Of a stretch of DNA of 64,000 bases, positions 10,443 through 23,800 are shown one piece after another; position 1 is the first letter of the stretch, and each line of letters opens with the position of its first letter. Source of the stretch: Bubalus kerabau (lineage: Eukaryota; Chordata; Mammalia; Artiodactyla; Bovidae). Both the position numbers and the translations under genes were made by a program. A model generated the notes under the pieces. It did not search any database and was not told where the DNA came from. It worked only from the letters and a program-made list of their open reading frames with translations. The stretch is taken from the NCBI RefSeq assembly GCF_029407905.1, contig NC_073625.1, positions 167,110,240-167,174,239 on the forward strand, given 5' to 3'.

Positions 10443-13400
10443 GCGTGAGTCCGGGGGGCAAGCTGACCGGACCTGTACCCCCAGCCGCGGGGTAGAACGC
10501 ACCCTTATCTCGGCCATTGGCACCCAAACCCCTCTGGGGTAAAAGGCCCAGCTAGATGTTTTTCCCCATCCCCCCCCTCCTTAGCCCCCCAACTGTGGGT
10601 ATAGGCCCCACCCCACTGACACTGAGGGGAGGAGGGGGCCCGTCCGCGGAGAGAGGCTACGTTGGGGATGAGTCCATCCCTTCTACTCAGAGGTGGGTGG
10701 GCAAGGGGGATGAATGGGGCTCCCACTGGCACTCGGACCTAGAGCAGTTCGTTGCCTGTCCGCCTTCCCTCCCCGCTCTGTAAATCGCCTGGGTGCCCCA
10801 CCGTTGGCACCAGAAGGGGAGTCATGGCCCTGAGCTTCCCTCGCCCCCAGGCCGGCGCAGGAGGGGGGCCCCTGTAGGCAGCTTCTCCGTCCTGCGCCCC
10901 CCACCCTCACCCAGGACGGCGGGGAAGGACTCGGCTTCCCCTCTCCGGGGTCAAAGGAGCCGAGTTAGGCCGGCTGGCTGCAAGATGATGGAGCCTCTCC
11001 GCCCCAACCTGCCGGGAGATGCCGGCTGGGTCAGCTGCGGGGCCCGCATCCTCGCCCTCGTGCGGTCTGGTCCTGCCTCGGGACGCTGACCGCTGGGATC
11101 CACTCTCTGCGCGCGGCCTCCCGTGGAATGGGGACTTGGCTTTCTTTCTCCCGGATGCGAACCAGGGCTACGACTAGCTCCCAAGGGAGAAGGCCGCAGC
11201 TATCTGGGGTTCTTGGCACTACCCTAGACATCTAGAAGCCCTAGAAATTAGGGACCAGTGGGGCGGGAACAGAGTCAGACTGTGAAAGAAATCTAGCGCT
11301 GTCCCAAAGGTTTAATAGGAAAGTTTGGAGTTGATGAATAGTCCGTGGGGACAGCTGGGAGCCAGCGAGGTCTTAGGAATGGAGAAGGGGCGTTGGAGGG
11401 GGGGGCGCAACTTGGCCTGCACCGTCTGCAGGAAACTCCCTTTGGACTTCAAGGTCATATTTCTACCCCCTTTCCGACAGCAATGGCCTCAGAGCGACCC
11501 GCGAAGAGGCACCACGTACCCTTCCACTTTAGCCGCCGGCAGCTTGGAGGCAGGGGGCGATTCAAAGGGACGGTTCAATGTCCAGGCTGGTCCTTTAAGG
11601 GACCCACTAACGCAGATTCTATTCTGGGCACACGGAGGTCGCCCCGACTTCAGCCCCCAGCTGGAGGAACCCTAGCTTTTCCCTCTAGGGAGCAGAAGAA
11701 TGAGCCAAGGCCGTCGCACAACTCAGCCTCGAAGCCCAACTTCCTGGCGCCTGAGGGCCCAACGGAGGGGAGCCCGGGAGGTGCCGGGTGCAGCTGGCTA
11801 GCGCAGACCGCGGGCAGAGGCCGGGAGCCGTTTTGCCTTTAGCAGGGACGCTCCTAAGCATCCTGCAGGCAGCCCCCCCCGCCCCGCCCCCCCGCTCTGC
11901 ACCTGCCCCGCTGGCTGAGCTGTGGCCGAGAGGCGGGCATCCCTTTGCCGGCGCGCCCGCGGGGTAATCAGTGTGGAGCAGCGGGTAAGGCTCCGGGACT
12001 GAGATCGCTGGCTTGGGAAGCAGGCTGAAGACGACCTCTGACCTTGGGCAGGAAACTCCCTTTGGATTTCACGACCCCACAACGTGCAGCCTTGGTGTTC
12101 CCCCGCAAAGAAAAATGATGCCTTTTGCCTGTACCCACTGGCCCCACTTTCGTGGCTCTCCCCTAACACGATGAATTACCGATGCTCATTGGCACCCTTT
12201 CCTTGTCTCAAGGGAAGGAAGGCAGATTCTAATAAGTTTCCAGGTTGTGCTCCCGGCTGGAGATTCAGTGCCCAGGGCTGGGGTGAAAAGGAGACAAGTC
12301 AGGAGCAACCATTTGGGGGAAACCAAGCCGAGAATTTTCAGGGCTTTTAGATCCCTGGGTTGGCAATAATCTGAGGTCCAGGGACAGCTCCTAGATTCTC
12401 TTACCCCTCCTTCAGTGAGATGACTGGCTTGCTAAGTGGGGTCAGAGTTTGAACCAAAGGAGAAGATATTTACCCAGGTTCCGTGCACAGGCCGGTGATG
12501 GAGCTGCTACAGGAGCAGCCTAAGGTCGGTCCCAGTTGCCTGCCTGAAGTCCAGCCTCTGAAACATTTGTTTGCATGCCTTTGGGTTTATAATGCACAAA
12601 GGACCGCCAGGACTGGGGGTAGAAGTGACCCAAGCCTCTCAAAGGGAGGGCTCGGGCAGCATTGTGGGTGGACAGAGGTCTCTAGGGAAACTCACACCCA
12701 TTTCCCTCTGAAGCAAAAAAGTAAATTCTATTAGTTCCAACCAACCAGGACTTTTCCTGTGCCAGACATCCTGCCATGAGGAAATTTTAGAGCAAGGACT
12801 CCCAGCATGCCGCCCTTCTGTAGGAATGAGAAGTTGGGCTTCCTTTCTTTCCTGATCTGTGCGGGAAGGAGCTTATTACCTTTGGGGACAGATGCCTTTT
12901 GGTTAGAAAGAATTGAAAATAAATAAAACACTCTGGGAAAAGGTGAGTCTAACCCCCTACCCCCACCCCTCAGACTTGAACCTAGAAAAGAAGGGAGAGG
13001 GAAGGGTGAAAACACCTAAGCCAGTTCAAGCCTGGGTTGGGGATTGAAGGCTAGAGAAAGAGATCTTTGAGCACAGAGAACTGGAAAGCCTTTGAGATAG
13101 CAGAGCCCCACTTGGATTTGGCCTGTGGTTCAACAAGTTAAACAACTGCTTGTTCTGTGGGCTGGAGTGTCAAGACAGGCAGACGTCCTCATTGACAGAG
13201 AGCTTGCTGTGTTTGTCCAGCCTGAGAACTTTTCAATGACTGTTTGTCTTTCTAGTCCAAATTGAGGGTTGGGGCTGGGTGAATCGCCTGTTTGGCTGCT
13301 CCACTGCTTTCAGCCTTGCCTGACAGATGCAGAGATTCCCCAGGATGGGTTTAAGTCTTTAAGATGGCCAAAGACTGGGTAGCTGTATCCACAAAGTAAA

Positions 13401-14124
13401 TCTGATAAGGAATGGGAATATTTTGGGGGTGGGCTGGGTTCTTTCTGAGCTTCCAGAGCAAGAAATGTGGACAGCCAGGACCAAATGATAGAAAAGATCT
13501 CCCCGCAATCTGATGAATTTTACATTAACTTTGAAAAACCAACAGCTACCGCTTCCAAATGGGTGAGGAAGTGCAAGCCATATGAGGTTTAGGGATTCCA
13601 CATCACCTTGGGCATAACAGGAGCTACAAATCTGCAAAAAAACTCCCTCTCCTATCAGTTTCAACACTTACAACTCAATTTTTAACCTGCTCACCTCCCC
13701 AAAGACACCCAGCCCGCCTTCTCGCTATACTTAATTAATTAATAAGTTTAAAGAAAATGATGGGGGCTTCTCAGATTTAAAAAATTTCAATTTCTGGCAT
13801 GAAACATGTTCAAACATTGGCTGATGAAAAGGGTGCGTACCTCTATTTGTGAAGAGACCCACAAAGAAGTTACAGATTAAAATCTAGTTGGAAAATGATG
13901 TTTTTTTAAATATTTTTCATCACCCAGAATATATTATTTTGCTCTAAACAGGGACAGTTCTCAGCAGAATTCTTTCCCTTCCAAATTTGAAAATAGTCAA
14001 AGAAACACTGAAAAGCTCTTCAGACCAGCACTTTCTTTCACTCATACATTCAGTCCACACAGTCTTGCCATACAAACATGTTAGGAAATCATTTAACTAG
14101 TGACTGTCTTTTCTTCCCAAACAG
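10443..14124. other. ZIC4 5' flank / first intron
   Basis: No coding exon is recognised. 10550-11200 and 11640-11980 are GC-rich. A 23-base near-identical repeat occurs at 11428-11450 and 12048-12070. The second copy sits next to a GACCTTGGGCA stretch that resembles the MIR core. The rest is ordinary mixed sequence with no recent transposon. Confidence 0.45.
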
Positions 14125-14139
14125 GCTTAAAGTCAGAAA

Positions 14140-14209
14140 ATGAGATCCAAGACTTCTTTGGTGATGAGGAAACGAATACGGCTTTACCGAAACGCCCTGA
14201 AAGAGCCAA
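14140..14209 (+). CDS. ZIC4: ZIC4 coding exon 1: basic N-terminus
   Basis: A 70-bp coding segment in an exon that starts at 14125 after a TTCTTCCCAAACAG acceptor. The ATG at 14140-14142 has A at -3. The in-frame TAA at 14128-14130, inside the same exon, rules out extension upstream through this exon. It encodes MRSKTSLVMRKRIRLYRNAL then KEP and one base of the next Ser codon (phase 1). This matches the remembered human ZIC4 start (MRYKTSLVMRKR) with few changes. The GTAAGT donor is at 14210-14215. Alternative ZIC4 isoforms that skip this exon are known in humans. Too short for simple ORF searches, but the fit in frame to the next exon is exact. Confidence 0.93.
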
Positions 14210-14286
14210 GTAAGTTAGTATCCTCATTTGAATACTGGTCTGCTGAAGTTATTTTTTAAGTCGGAAGTAAGTTACTTTTGTATGTT

Positions 14287-14313
14287 TTGTTGTTGTTGTT
14301 GTTGTTGTTGTTG
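14287..14313. repeat. (TTG)n microsatellite
   Basis: Nine consecutive TTG/GTT units about 80 bases after the ZIC4 coding exon 1 donor. Confidence 0.9.
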
Positions 14314-17300
14314 ATTTTTGGTTCTGTTGGTTGTGAGTTTGGGGTGTTTCTTGAGTTTCAGTGAAACTTAAAACAACACCTTAGTGTTTGATGCATTTGC
14401 ATACAAATCAACAACACAACTTCCCACCAGCAACCAGCTAATCCCCCTCAATGTCTACTCATCTGGACGTTCTAGAATTAATATTTGACGACTCTCTCAT
14501 TGAAACAACAACCCCTGACCTTCTGCAGTTCCACTGTCACATTATTCTATGACATATTCATCTTGAATTCATTTCCGGACGATTTGATTGGAATGAGGTT
14601 TGACATGTATTGGCTTCCATGAAAGGAACAGACTTTGATCTTGGTGATGGGGTTTACATGATATGCATCATCTTTACCAGGGACACCAGCCTTCTGCAAT
14701 GTGGCAGCCACGATGTTCCCACAATGTGGTGTCTGAACGGGAAGTGACTGACAGCCACTCTGTCAGGAATACCTTCATTGTGAAGAATTTAATTTAATAT
14801 TCCATTTAGAATAAGCATATGATTTAGGGTTGAGAGTTTCCCCTTTCAGGCATCTAGCCTGCCTCATTTCAACTACACCACCAGCTGAGGTTGCCTCCAA
14901 TACCAACAGCTGCCTTGTTGGTAGGAAAAGCAACCTTCTTAACAAAAGCTAAATGGACAACTTACGAAATGACTCTCTTCTATTATTTTGGGAAGATTTG
15001 ATGGCAGAATTCTCTAGAGAAATGTGGTTATTATGTAAATTCCGTTGTTTTAATTCCTCAGTGCTGTTCTGGAAGATCCTTTAACCATGTTTACTAATCA
15101 TTTGTCAAAAGATGGTTTGTTTGGAAATTAAATTTTATCCAAGCATGTTTTCTTTCATATGCACTTCCACTAATGATAATTAAACCCCAAACTTCCATAG
15201 CAGAGGGGAGAAGTATCTTCTTTTATCTTCAAAATCCTGATAGATCTCACCTCCTCTTATAATGTGGTCATGGACCCATAGAAGGCTTCAGGGGCTTAAG
15301 GTATTTTTTCCCCCCTTAAGACTAGAGACAGCTTCTCACTCTAGGAATCTTGAATTCTGTCTGTGAATAACCTATGAAAGGATTTGCCCCCCTGCTTTGG
15401 GTGTAACCCTAGCTAGAAACAGAGAAGAAAAGATTAAAACAGTGAATCTGCAGACCAAAATGCAGAATATTCAGCCAACAAAGTTAGTGCTTTGGCCAGG
15501 CTCTGTGCAGTGGCCCTCAGTTTTTGGGATCCTGGCTCTCAGCATAACCTACAAGAGATCATCACTTAGCATTGATGAAAAGATCAAAATAGAAAAAATA
15601 GCCCAGCTATTGACTGTACATCTCTCTCATTTTTTTTTTTCTCTCCAAGGAAGAGAAATTAGACCTTTGCCCACTTAAGCCAGTGATGTGAGGAGCTATG
15701 GCAGATGGTAGGGTCACCAAATATGTTTCTATCCAGCAGGACTAGAAAATCACTTTAGTTTATGATGTTGCTTTATCATGGCTGGAGTAAACCATGCTTA
15801 GGGCATGATTCTGAGGTCTGGAGGGATGTTTGGAGTCTGGTGGTGGAACTTGCTCCGAACAGGCTCCTATGAAAATCCCCAGTGCTTCTTGAAACTCTGC
15901 TGAAGATCTCTGAGCTGCAGAATGTATCTTTTTTCCTTCTGTATATTAAGCAGAAATGTGGACTCAACAATGCTATAACTCCCCAGCATGGTTAGTAGAC
16001 TGCTCCAGTCAAGCATTTGGTATTTGGGGTAAGTGTGGTGAGATAACTTTCTGAAAGAAAAATTCTGAGCATTACTGAGGGACACCACTACTCAGCCTGC
16101 CCAAGCAATAGTCAATGGAACCTGGAATCCTTGCTTCCTGGGTTCTGAAAGACTCAGAGGAAGAGACTTGAAAACTAAAATATGCCTCCCTGATTTCAGT
16201 GCCCCACCTGTCATCTGTGACTAGCTGGATACTGCTTTGGGATTTATTTCAGAGAATCACCTTGAAGACTCTTATATAATCACCCCAAACGTCCCTCTTC
16301 ATAAATAATAGTGAGTAAAATGGATTTTTTCCCTCCCTCTATCTATCCCTGGGGAAATGTCTCTATGGGAGAATGCATGGTCCCATTCTGTGTTTAGCCA
16401 ACCAAAGTGTGAACCACGTGGCTCCAAGGCACTTGCAAAGATTAAGCAACCTTAGTGACCTTAGGTCAACTGACCCCTGACTTCTCAAGAAGCATCTACC
16501 CAGGATGCATCCAGATGTTTTCAGTACTTCAAGAGAAGGCTGCATCTGGGAAGGAGCTCCATGGGGCCAGGTTACTGTCCGTGAATTTGGCTGAATCAGA
16601 TGCATCTGCCCTTTCATTGTTGGCACAAAAAGTCATACACATGTTCAAAGCTTTTCAAGGATAAAATTATCAAGAGACACTGTGTGGTGTAGTCACAGTC
16701 TATGTATGTAAAACCTCTACTTCTTATCCCTGGCTTCTGTGGAAGTGCTTAGAATTCCAGGGGAAGAGGTGTTCACAAACTCAGATGGTCAAAAGGAAAA
16801 AAAAAAAAAGCATCTTCGTTTTCACCACCTTCTAATGGAATGTTATATGCTATGAGTGTGGGCAACAAACACAGGATTATTAAAGTTCACTAGCTTCACC
16901 AGGTTTCCCAAAGAGTCCACAACCAAAGACCAACTTGAATACTCCTGTTCTGTGCTGTTATTCAAAGCTTTTGACACAGATGGGGTCACAGCGCCTATAC
17001 TAAGTGGTTCCTCTTTGTGCAAATCAGTTTTAATGGAAGCCAAAGTAGATGGTTAGTTTGACAAACAACCTGAACATTAGGTTGTAGATCACCTACTTTT
17101 GGATAGGAAAGAAAATACTTTAATTTAAATAAAATAATTTAATTGCTGGACTCCTGCAGCAGTGCCCCTACACGTAGGCCTGAATGCTACAGGAAGATCT
17201 AAGTTCTATGCTGATAAATGGTTAGGAGAAAGAGCCTTTGGGCCACAGGTCCCAAAAAGGAAAACACTGGGTTTGGTTTTGGACTATGGGTTTTCAGAAC

Positions 17301-17591
17301 CCATCATGGGTTGTGGGTTTGCCTAGACCACTGTACCATTCAAAAGACACCTTCTCGGTAGGACGCCTTGAAACCAGCGCTTTGTGGAAGGGAAAATGGG
17401 GGGCAGGCATATGGAATGGAGGCACCTGTGGGCAGAGGGGATAAAATCCAGCAAGGGAGAGTGTGGGAGAGGGTGAAAGCTCGGGAAAGGAGACAAATCC
17501 TCCAAGTCTAGCCTCAGCACTACTGGGTGGAAGCCCTTGGTTTCAGAGCAGAAGGGGTCCGGCTGTCAAACGCTCTCCTTCAGCTTCTTCT

Positions 17592-17593
<2 letters not shown>

Positions 17594-17622
<29 letters not shown>
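17594..17622. repeat. Poly-T tract of about 29 bases
   Basis: Uninterrupted T run after a TTC-rich lead. No transposon body or target-site duplication is recognisable beside it. Confidence 0.9.
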
Positions 17623-17999
17623 GTAATGCTAACGCAGCATCTATTGGTAGCTTGCTTAAGCTCTTCCGGCCAGAGGAGCAGAAAGACCAGGACTTGTCAA
17701 AGCCGAGGGAAATCGCTGTGGAAGTTAATCCCTCACCAAATTGCGGCCCTGAGCAAGGAACAATGCATTAAATGAAGAAAGTCTCAAAGACTCTGGCAAC
17801 CATTATTCATAAGTTAATTATTTTAAAAAAAATTAAAAGAAATCCTTATTGACTGACCAGGAAATGTTTAAGAATAGTCCTTGGTATTGGGGGTGGCTGA
17901 GGCAACTCAGTCAACTCCATCAGGGTTCCCTGTAACATGTCCAAACTCCTCACCCACTCCTAGGGGAGCCGGGTCTTTTACCCAATCCTTAAAACTTCT

Positions 18000-20820
18000 C
18001 TTAAGTCTTTCACTGCTTTGAGGGCGCTTTCTGTGGCCACCGGAAAGGCCCGAGAGAACTTAGGTTGGCATTTTCGGCTACTGAGTGCAAGGCTGAAGGC
18101 AAGCAGCCCTTTAAATCGCCGGGTGCTCCAGCCGGCCCCAACCGGTCGGCACTAACAAAGAACCGCTCCCCACCCCCCTTCCCCGCCCCCGTTGAGGCCA
18201 CACTCGGCTAGGCCAGGAATGAAGACTGAAGGCTTCTTCCACCGGCCGACCTCCCACCCCAAGACAGAGGAACCCGCAGCCCAGGAGGGCGTCCGGGGAG
18301 AGGAGTCCGCGGCCGGCCGTGGCTCTCACAGCCTGGCCGGAAAACGTGCCCTTGGCTCTAGGCAAGCTAGTAGAGGACAGACTCCGGCCGCGGGCAACAA
18401 GTGGCCTGAGGGCGCTCAGAGTGGAAGTGATTCTCAAGTCTCCTTTCCTAGGGCTCCGTCTGACGGCTGGGTACCTAGTTCAGGACCGCAGACGGACCGA
18501 GGGAAGAGACCTGCGGTCGAGGACCCTCCCTCCTCGCTGCGCTCCCCTCGCCTTTGTCTCTGTGGCCCATCGACCCCCGGCTCGCTGTGATTTGCGGCGG
18601 GGAGGAGGGATCCTTAGGCCCTCTCCGGAGGGCGGCGTGGATTCGAAACCAGCCTCTCCTAGGTCATGACCGTCTCTGGGCCATTCCTGGGGCTCGGTTC
18701 CGGGCCCGATTCTAGAGTCCGCCCGTCTCTAAGCGTTCCAGGCACCCGGGAAGAGGGGCCGACAAGGCTAAACGGGAAAAATATGGAGTGGAGGGAAGAG
18801 AGAGGAGGAGCGGAGAAGAAAGGATCTAAGTAGGAAGGCGAAGTGTGGTCAGAGGCTCGTGGAATTGAGAGCGAGAGCTGGAGAAAGAGCGAGAAAGCTG
18901 AGCGACACGAGCAAATTCGGAGAAAGCGAGAAAACAAAATTAGGGGTAAGGGCTGCTAGCCCGGGAGCTCCCCTGCTCTCGGCCTCCTAATCTGCAGCCG
19001 CCTTTCCTCCTGGGATCCCCGGCCCTCGTCTCCTCCCGACACCTGGGACCAGCTGCCGAAGCAGGCCGCCGTCCCTGCGCGCCGGCGGTGGCAGACTTGG
19101 GGGCTCCGGGCCGCCAGGAGGACATGACGCACATCGCAACTCCCCATCCCCGAAATCTTGGTGGCTAGAGGCAAAACCCAGCCTCGCTCGCTTCCGAGAG
19201 CGCGGAGGCCGAGCAGATCTGCCTAGCTTTCGGGAGCGAAGGGGGAGGGGGCTCACGAATAGAGAAAAGAATCCGTGCCCGGGTCAAAGCGCATGAGCAG
19301 TAGGGGCGCGAGATGGGGGGTGGGGAGGGGAGCGCGAGCAGTTGTGACTCTGTACGTGTGTGTATGTGTGTGTGTCCCCCGTGCGGAGAGACCTGTCATC
19401 GCTGACGTCGGACCGGGCCGCGGGCCAATGGGCGACCTAGGCGATTGTTCCTCTCGGCGGGCCCGGGCCACGGCCCCGAATCTCTATTCACTTCCTCACG
19501 CGCCCCGCTGCTGCCTCTGTAGTGTAAGGGATTTCAAGTAGACATTAAAGACCGAGAGAGAGAGGAAGAAAAAAAAAGTCACAACCCAAAACTCGGGGGG
19601 CGGGGGGAGAACTTTGCAGAAGTTGTTTGTGATTGTTCTCTCCCCTCCGCGCTTTTAGGTGACAGTGGCGTGAGTGCCCCGACCCAAGGAGCTCCAGGGA
19701 GCCCCGGCCGGGATGCAGCAAGCCTCCTTCCCTCAGCCGATCTGGGCGCTGAAATTCGTATATATGGCCGGGGCGCTTGGGCACCACCGCCACTTACAAC
19801 ATCGCCACTTCCCCCACCTCCACACCCCCGGGGAGCTGGCCGCCAAAGCGCACTCGGAGCGGCCGGTCGGACCCCTTTGGAGCAGAGCCTGGGGACCCCC
19901 AGCAACCCACAGACTCAGCTTTGCGCACCCCACTACCCCTTCCATCTACCCCGCCGCCACAATCACTCTCCTGCTCATGAAGCGGCAGGGGGCTCTACGA
20001 AACAGCCGCCCAGCCGGACCGCGGTGGCGGCGCTTGCCCCGCGTTGTCCACCCGGGTCGCAACGGCTGCCATCTGACTCTCGGTCCCGGCGTTGACCGCG
20101 GAGGCCGTGGTGTGGCTGGGCTGGGCCTGCCCCCTGGGGCCCGGTAGAACGCTCAGCCCACGCCACACGTTCTCATTCGCACTATTTGTCTCAACAACAG
20201 GTAGCAGCTCCGGACACCATGGCCCCCAGCTCGCTGCCGCCTCCAGCCCCTCGGTGTTCCCAGGCCTTCACGAGCAGCCTCCCCAGGCCTCCCCTAGCGG
20301 CACTCTGAATGGACTCCTGCGTCTGGGGCTCCCCGGATACATGTACGCGCGACCTGAACCCTTCCCGCCGGGACCTGTGTCCCGCAGCGACGCCCTGGCA
20401 GCTGCCGCAGCCCTGCATAGCTACGGGGGCATGAACCTGACCATGAACCTCGCCGCGCCCCACGGTCCCGGCGCCTTCTTCCGCTACATGCGCCAGCCCA
20501 TCAAACAGGAGCTCATCTGCAAGTGGCTGGCGGCCGACGGCTCCGTGCCCCCGCGCCTTTGCTCCAAAACTTTCAGCACCATGCACGAGCTGGTCACGCA
20601 TGTCACCGTGGAGCACGTCGGAGGCCCTGAGCAGGCCAACCACATCTGCTTCTGGGAGGAGTGTCCGCGCCAGGGCAAGCCCTTTAAAGCCAAATACAAA
20701 CTTGTAAATCACATCCGCGTGCACACGGGCGAGAAGCCCTTCCCCTGTCCTTTCCCGGGGTGTGGGAAAGTCTTTGCTAGATCAGAAAATCTCAAAATAC
20801 ACAAAAGAACTCACACAGGT
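18000..20820. promoter_or_regulatory. CpG-rich region over ZIC4 main exon, possible internal promoter
   Basis: CpG density is high from about 18.0 kb through the end of the exon at 20818. It includes GC-rich sequence at 18950-19250 and a GGGCCAATGG motif (CCAAT) near 19424. This is compatible with an alternative ZIC4 promoter and with the alternative N-termini known for ZIC4. Limits set by eye; promoter activity is inferred. Confidence 0.5.
20201..20818 (+). CDS. ZIC4: ZIC4 coding exon 2: linker region and zinc fingers 1-3
   Basis: 618 bp. The first two bases complete the Ser codon split with exon 1; the frame then reads SSSGHHGPQLAAASSPSVFP. An alanine run and FRYMRQPIKQELICKW precede finger 1 (C130, C144, H157, H162). 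Finger 2 starts at C173 and finger 3 covers about 206-228. The exon ends ACA G before GTCAGT, splitting the HTG glycine exactly as in ZIC1. Residues 120-230 are almost identical to ZIC1, while the N-terminal region is far shorter and lacks the long ZIC1 leader. The residue before MYARP is Tyr70 (TAC at 20338-20340), where ZIC1 in this window has Asp. All zinc ligands are present. Confidence 0.97.
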
Positions 20821-23800
20821 CAGTATTCGGCACTGTCTGTTTCGTGCGCACCCTCTGGGGGAAAAGGGGGGGCCTCCTTGGAGCCTTCGAGCTGGATTTC
20901 CTCAAGTTCCACCTGGGGGGGAGGAGGAATATTTTGGTGTTTCCATGAGCCAAGTTCATAAAATATTAATTATGCCCTTCTATTAGAATCGCAGAAGTTT
21001 CCTGAGGCTGTGTGTGGGAAGGATAGTGTGAGATTTCTGCTGGAGGGGGGGCGGGGGGGGGGCGGTGCTTGAGTTTCTGTGTGTGCAAATGTGTGGTCCC
21101 TGCTTATTGAGTTTGATATTAAGGTATTCTAAAGGGCACTGTTCATCAGAGTTGTAAAGACATAGGAACAATTTGTTTTCCTGGTCCCTTTGGAATTGTG
21201 TGGGGAGTACTCTTCCAGTGGTCAGCCCGACAGCCTAACTGCCTTAGAGCTCACCAGGCCCTTGATGCCTTCTTTAGGATTTGGGAGTCTCATGGGCTAA
21301 CTTTGCCTCTATTTTGAAAGCCTTGGCCACCCATACTCCGGATGTTTCACAGACCCTTTTGCTTTAGCAGAGACCCAAGGAGACTCATCTGCCTTAAATG
21401 TCATTTACTGAGCTGTTAAGTGAAATGGGGACATGTGTCAACAACGTCTGTTAGTTCTAGTTAACAGAAAAGGAGGAGCACAAGAGCCTGAAAAGTTGAA
21501 CTCCTCTGGCCAGAAGCATCTCTAATTAATGCAATTGCAAGGAGAAAGTTTTCACACTTCCCAGAACAGCCTGTGAAGTTATATTAATTAGTTTAGCAGC
21601 CAGTGTTTTTGTTCTCCTTAGCTAGGGTTTTCTTGCCTTGCTTCCTCAAAGTTTATGAAGTCAACATCTACCCTCCTCCATTTTGGGGGACGGAGAAGGG
21701 CATGTATGGGAGAGACAGAAAGGATGCAATAAGTTTCAGCTTAGTGCCCCTTTCTACTCCCTGGCATTTTGAATTACCTCTATTCTTGGCGGAAACATCA
21801 GCAATTATCAAAGTATTCCCCCAGGCTGGCACTACCCAGGAAAAGAAGCTTGCTAAAATCCCACTTTCTCCCCCCAAACCCTGCAGCCTTGGGGAAGGTC
21901 TTCGTCAGGACACTGGCACACTCTGAGGCAAGAAAAGTCCAGTTAGCCTCCTACTTTATTTCCGGAAACGTACGGTTTATCCGAGCCGTTTCCAGGATCC
22001 ACCCCCCGCCACAATCTCGTGCAAGAGTTTGTTCCCCGCCCCCTCCGATTTTTATCCAGGGGAAGAAGGAGAGAAGTGAGACCCAGATCGCCGCCCTCAG
22101 GCTCGCTATTCATGGAGCTGGCGACCCGCACCGCGAAGGTAGACTCGAGTATGAGCCAGAGAAGGAACTCATTTTTAATGACAGGGGGTTTAAAACAAAC
22201 AAACTTTTACTGCTCTTTGCCGGCCTACTGTTTGAAGTCCGTGAAGCAGAAAATGGTTAAATTCTCAGTGCAATCGACCTACAGCAGAGAAGCAAGTTCA
22301 GTGCGCCCGAGCTGGCTCAGGTCTGTGTCTATTCAGAATAGAATTCTAAGTGCATCCTTTCCCTTTCTACTGGCAGTCCTGATTCATTATCACGGAGTTA
22401 AAAAAATTTTCTTTACAGAGCTTCTGCCTTGGCGTTTCCCTCAAACCCTCCTCCTAAGTAATGAAAAGAGGAGAAAAACAACAACAACAACAAAATGTTT
22501 CTGAAATGGCAATAGACCTCACTACAAATTATTCATGAAGACAGTTCTCGATTCAACAGGAAAATAATTGCCTTTTCAAATATTAATGGCGTTTCATTTC
22601 CTTGAGTCGCGGAAGCGGCAATCAGGAGCCGCTTTCTTGGGAGTTGAGATTTTCTCGGATCCGAATGCCGGGCCCAGCTTCAGAAGCAGCAGCTCCGAGC
22701 CCACTCTGAAAGCTTTCTCTTCGCGGTGGTCACAGCGATCTCGGAACAATGGTGCTGCCGCGAGGGAGACTCGGGCCGGCTGCCCGGCGCCCTTCCCCGG
22801 ACCCGTGGGCCGGTGGCTCGCCCCACTTTCCCAGGCTGACGGTAGAGGGAGGCAGGGCTGGGATCCAAGGCAGAGGAGAAGAGACCGCGCCGGGGCTGAT
22901 GCTCGGACAGCCCGGCCCAGCCACAAGTGCGAGAAAATGGCGCGAGCCGAACCGCCCCGCCGCTGCCCAACTTTGTCCGGCGGGCCTGGCGCTGGGCCGG
23001 GGAAGGAGGCCTCTCTCGGCGGCTGAGCCTCTGGGAGGAGACTGCCGGCCTTTCAGGACTCAGCCTCAGGCCCAGGCTGCTCGGGGCGGGCTGCAGGACC
23101 CCGGCCCAACCCTGCTTCCCCACATCCATCCACCCACCCACCCAGGGCGCAGCGCCCAGATCTGGTGGGAGGGAGAGGGCGGGAGGCTGCGTGTTGGGTG
23201 TAGGGGCGGGGTAGGATGGGGTGTGCCGAGTTAGGCGAGGAGTCCCGGGCTCCTCCTGCTGCTGGGGAGAGGCCGGGAGGACGCCGGGGCGCGGCCTCAC
23301 CTGGCCTCCCCTGGGCCTGCGAACTACCAGCCTGTCCGTATCACCTTCAGTGCCCTGCTTTTTTCGCCTCAGTACCTCGTCTGGGACGAAATCATTGTTT
23401 CTGTTTTACGTGAATGTTCAACAAGGCGCTCACAAGATGGGTTGGGGAGGGAAGCAATATTGGGGGTTGCAATCAACCTCAAATTGTATTTCTCCTCTGT
23501 TGTCTTAGCAAATCTTGCTTTCTTTTGCAGGCTCTGAATTACATGGTTCTTGTAAGTGATTTTAGAAAGAAAAGACGGAAGGAAGGGAGGAAGAAAAGTT
23601 TTAGTTTTGCAGATGCTAACAGGGAGCAGAAGGGAGAAAAAGAGAGGCATATCGGGACACTAATTTATTCTGCATCGTTCTCCTACTTTTTTTTTTAATA
23701 AAATTATACGAGTGTGCCGAGAAACGGCAGATGCCAGCACTGTCCAGTGTTTCCACTGAACTAACAATACTCCTGCAATGTGAACTCACAGCGGCCGCGC

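Larger units (their letters stand above)
14210..20200 (+). other. ZIC4 intron between coding exons 1 and 2
   Basis: 5991 bp. It begins GTAAGT and ends TCAACAACAG. Contents: (TTG)n at 14287-14313, a 29-base T run at 17594-17622, and from about 18000 a CpG-rich zone that continues into the next exon. No lineage-specific SINE or LINE is recognised. Sequence at 14450-14800 is not repetitive and may hold regulatory DNA. Confidence 0.6.

Noticed and set aside
17594..17622. Poly-T as the tail of a reverse-oriented retrotransposon
   Set aside because: No repeat body or target-site duplication on either side.
20191..20724. Long minus-strand open frame across the ZIC4 main exon
   Set aside because: Antisense shadow of the zinc-finger exon; its apparent similarity to the ZIC1 antisense frame comes from the shared finger DNA.
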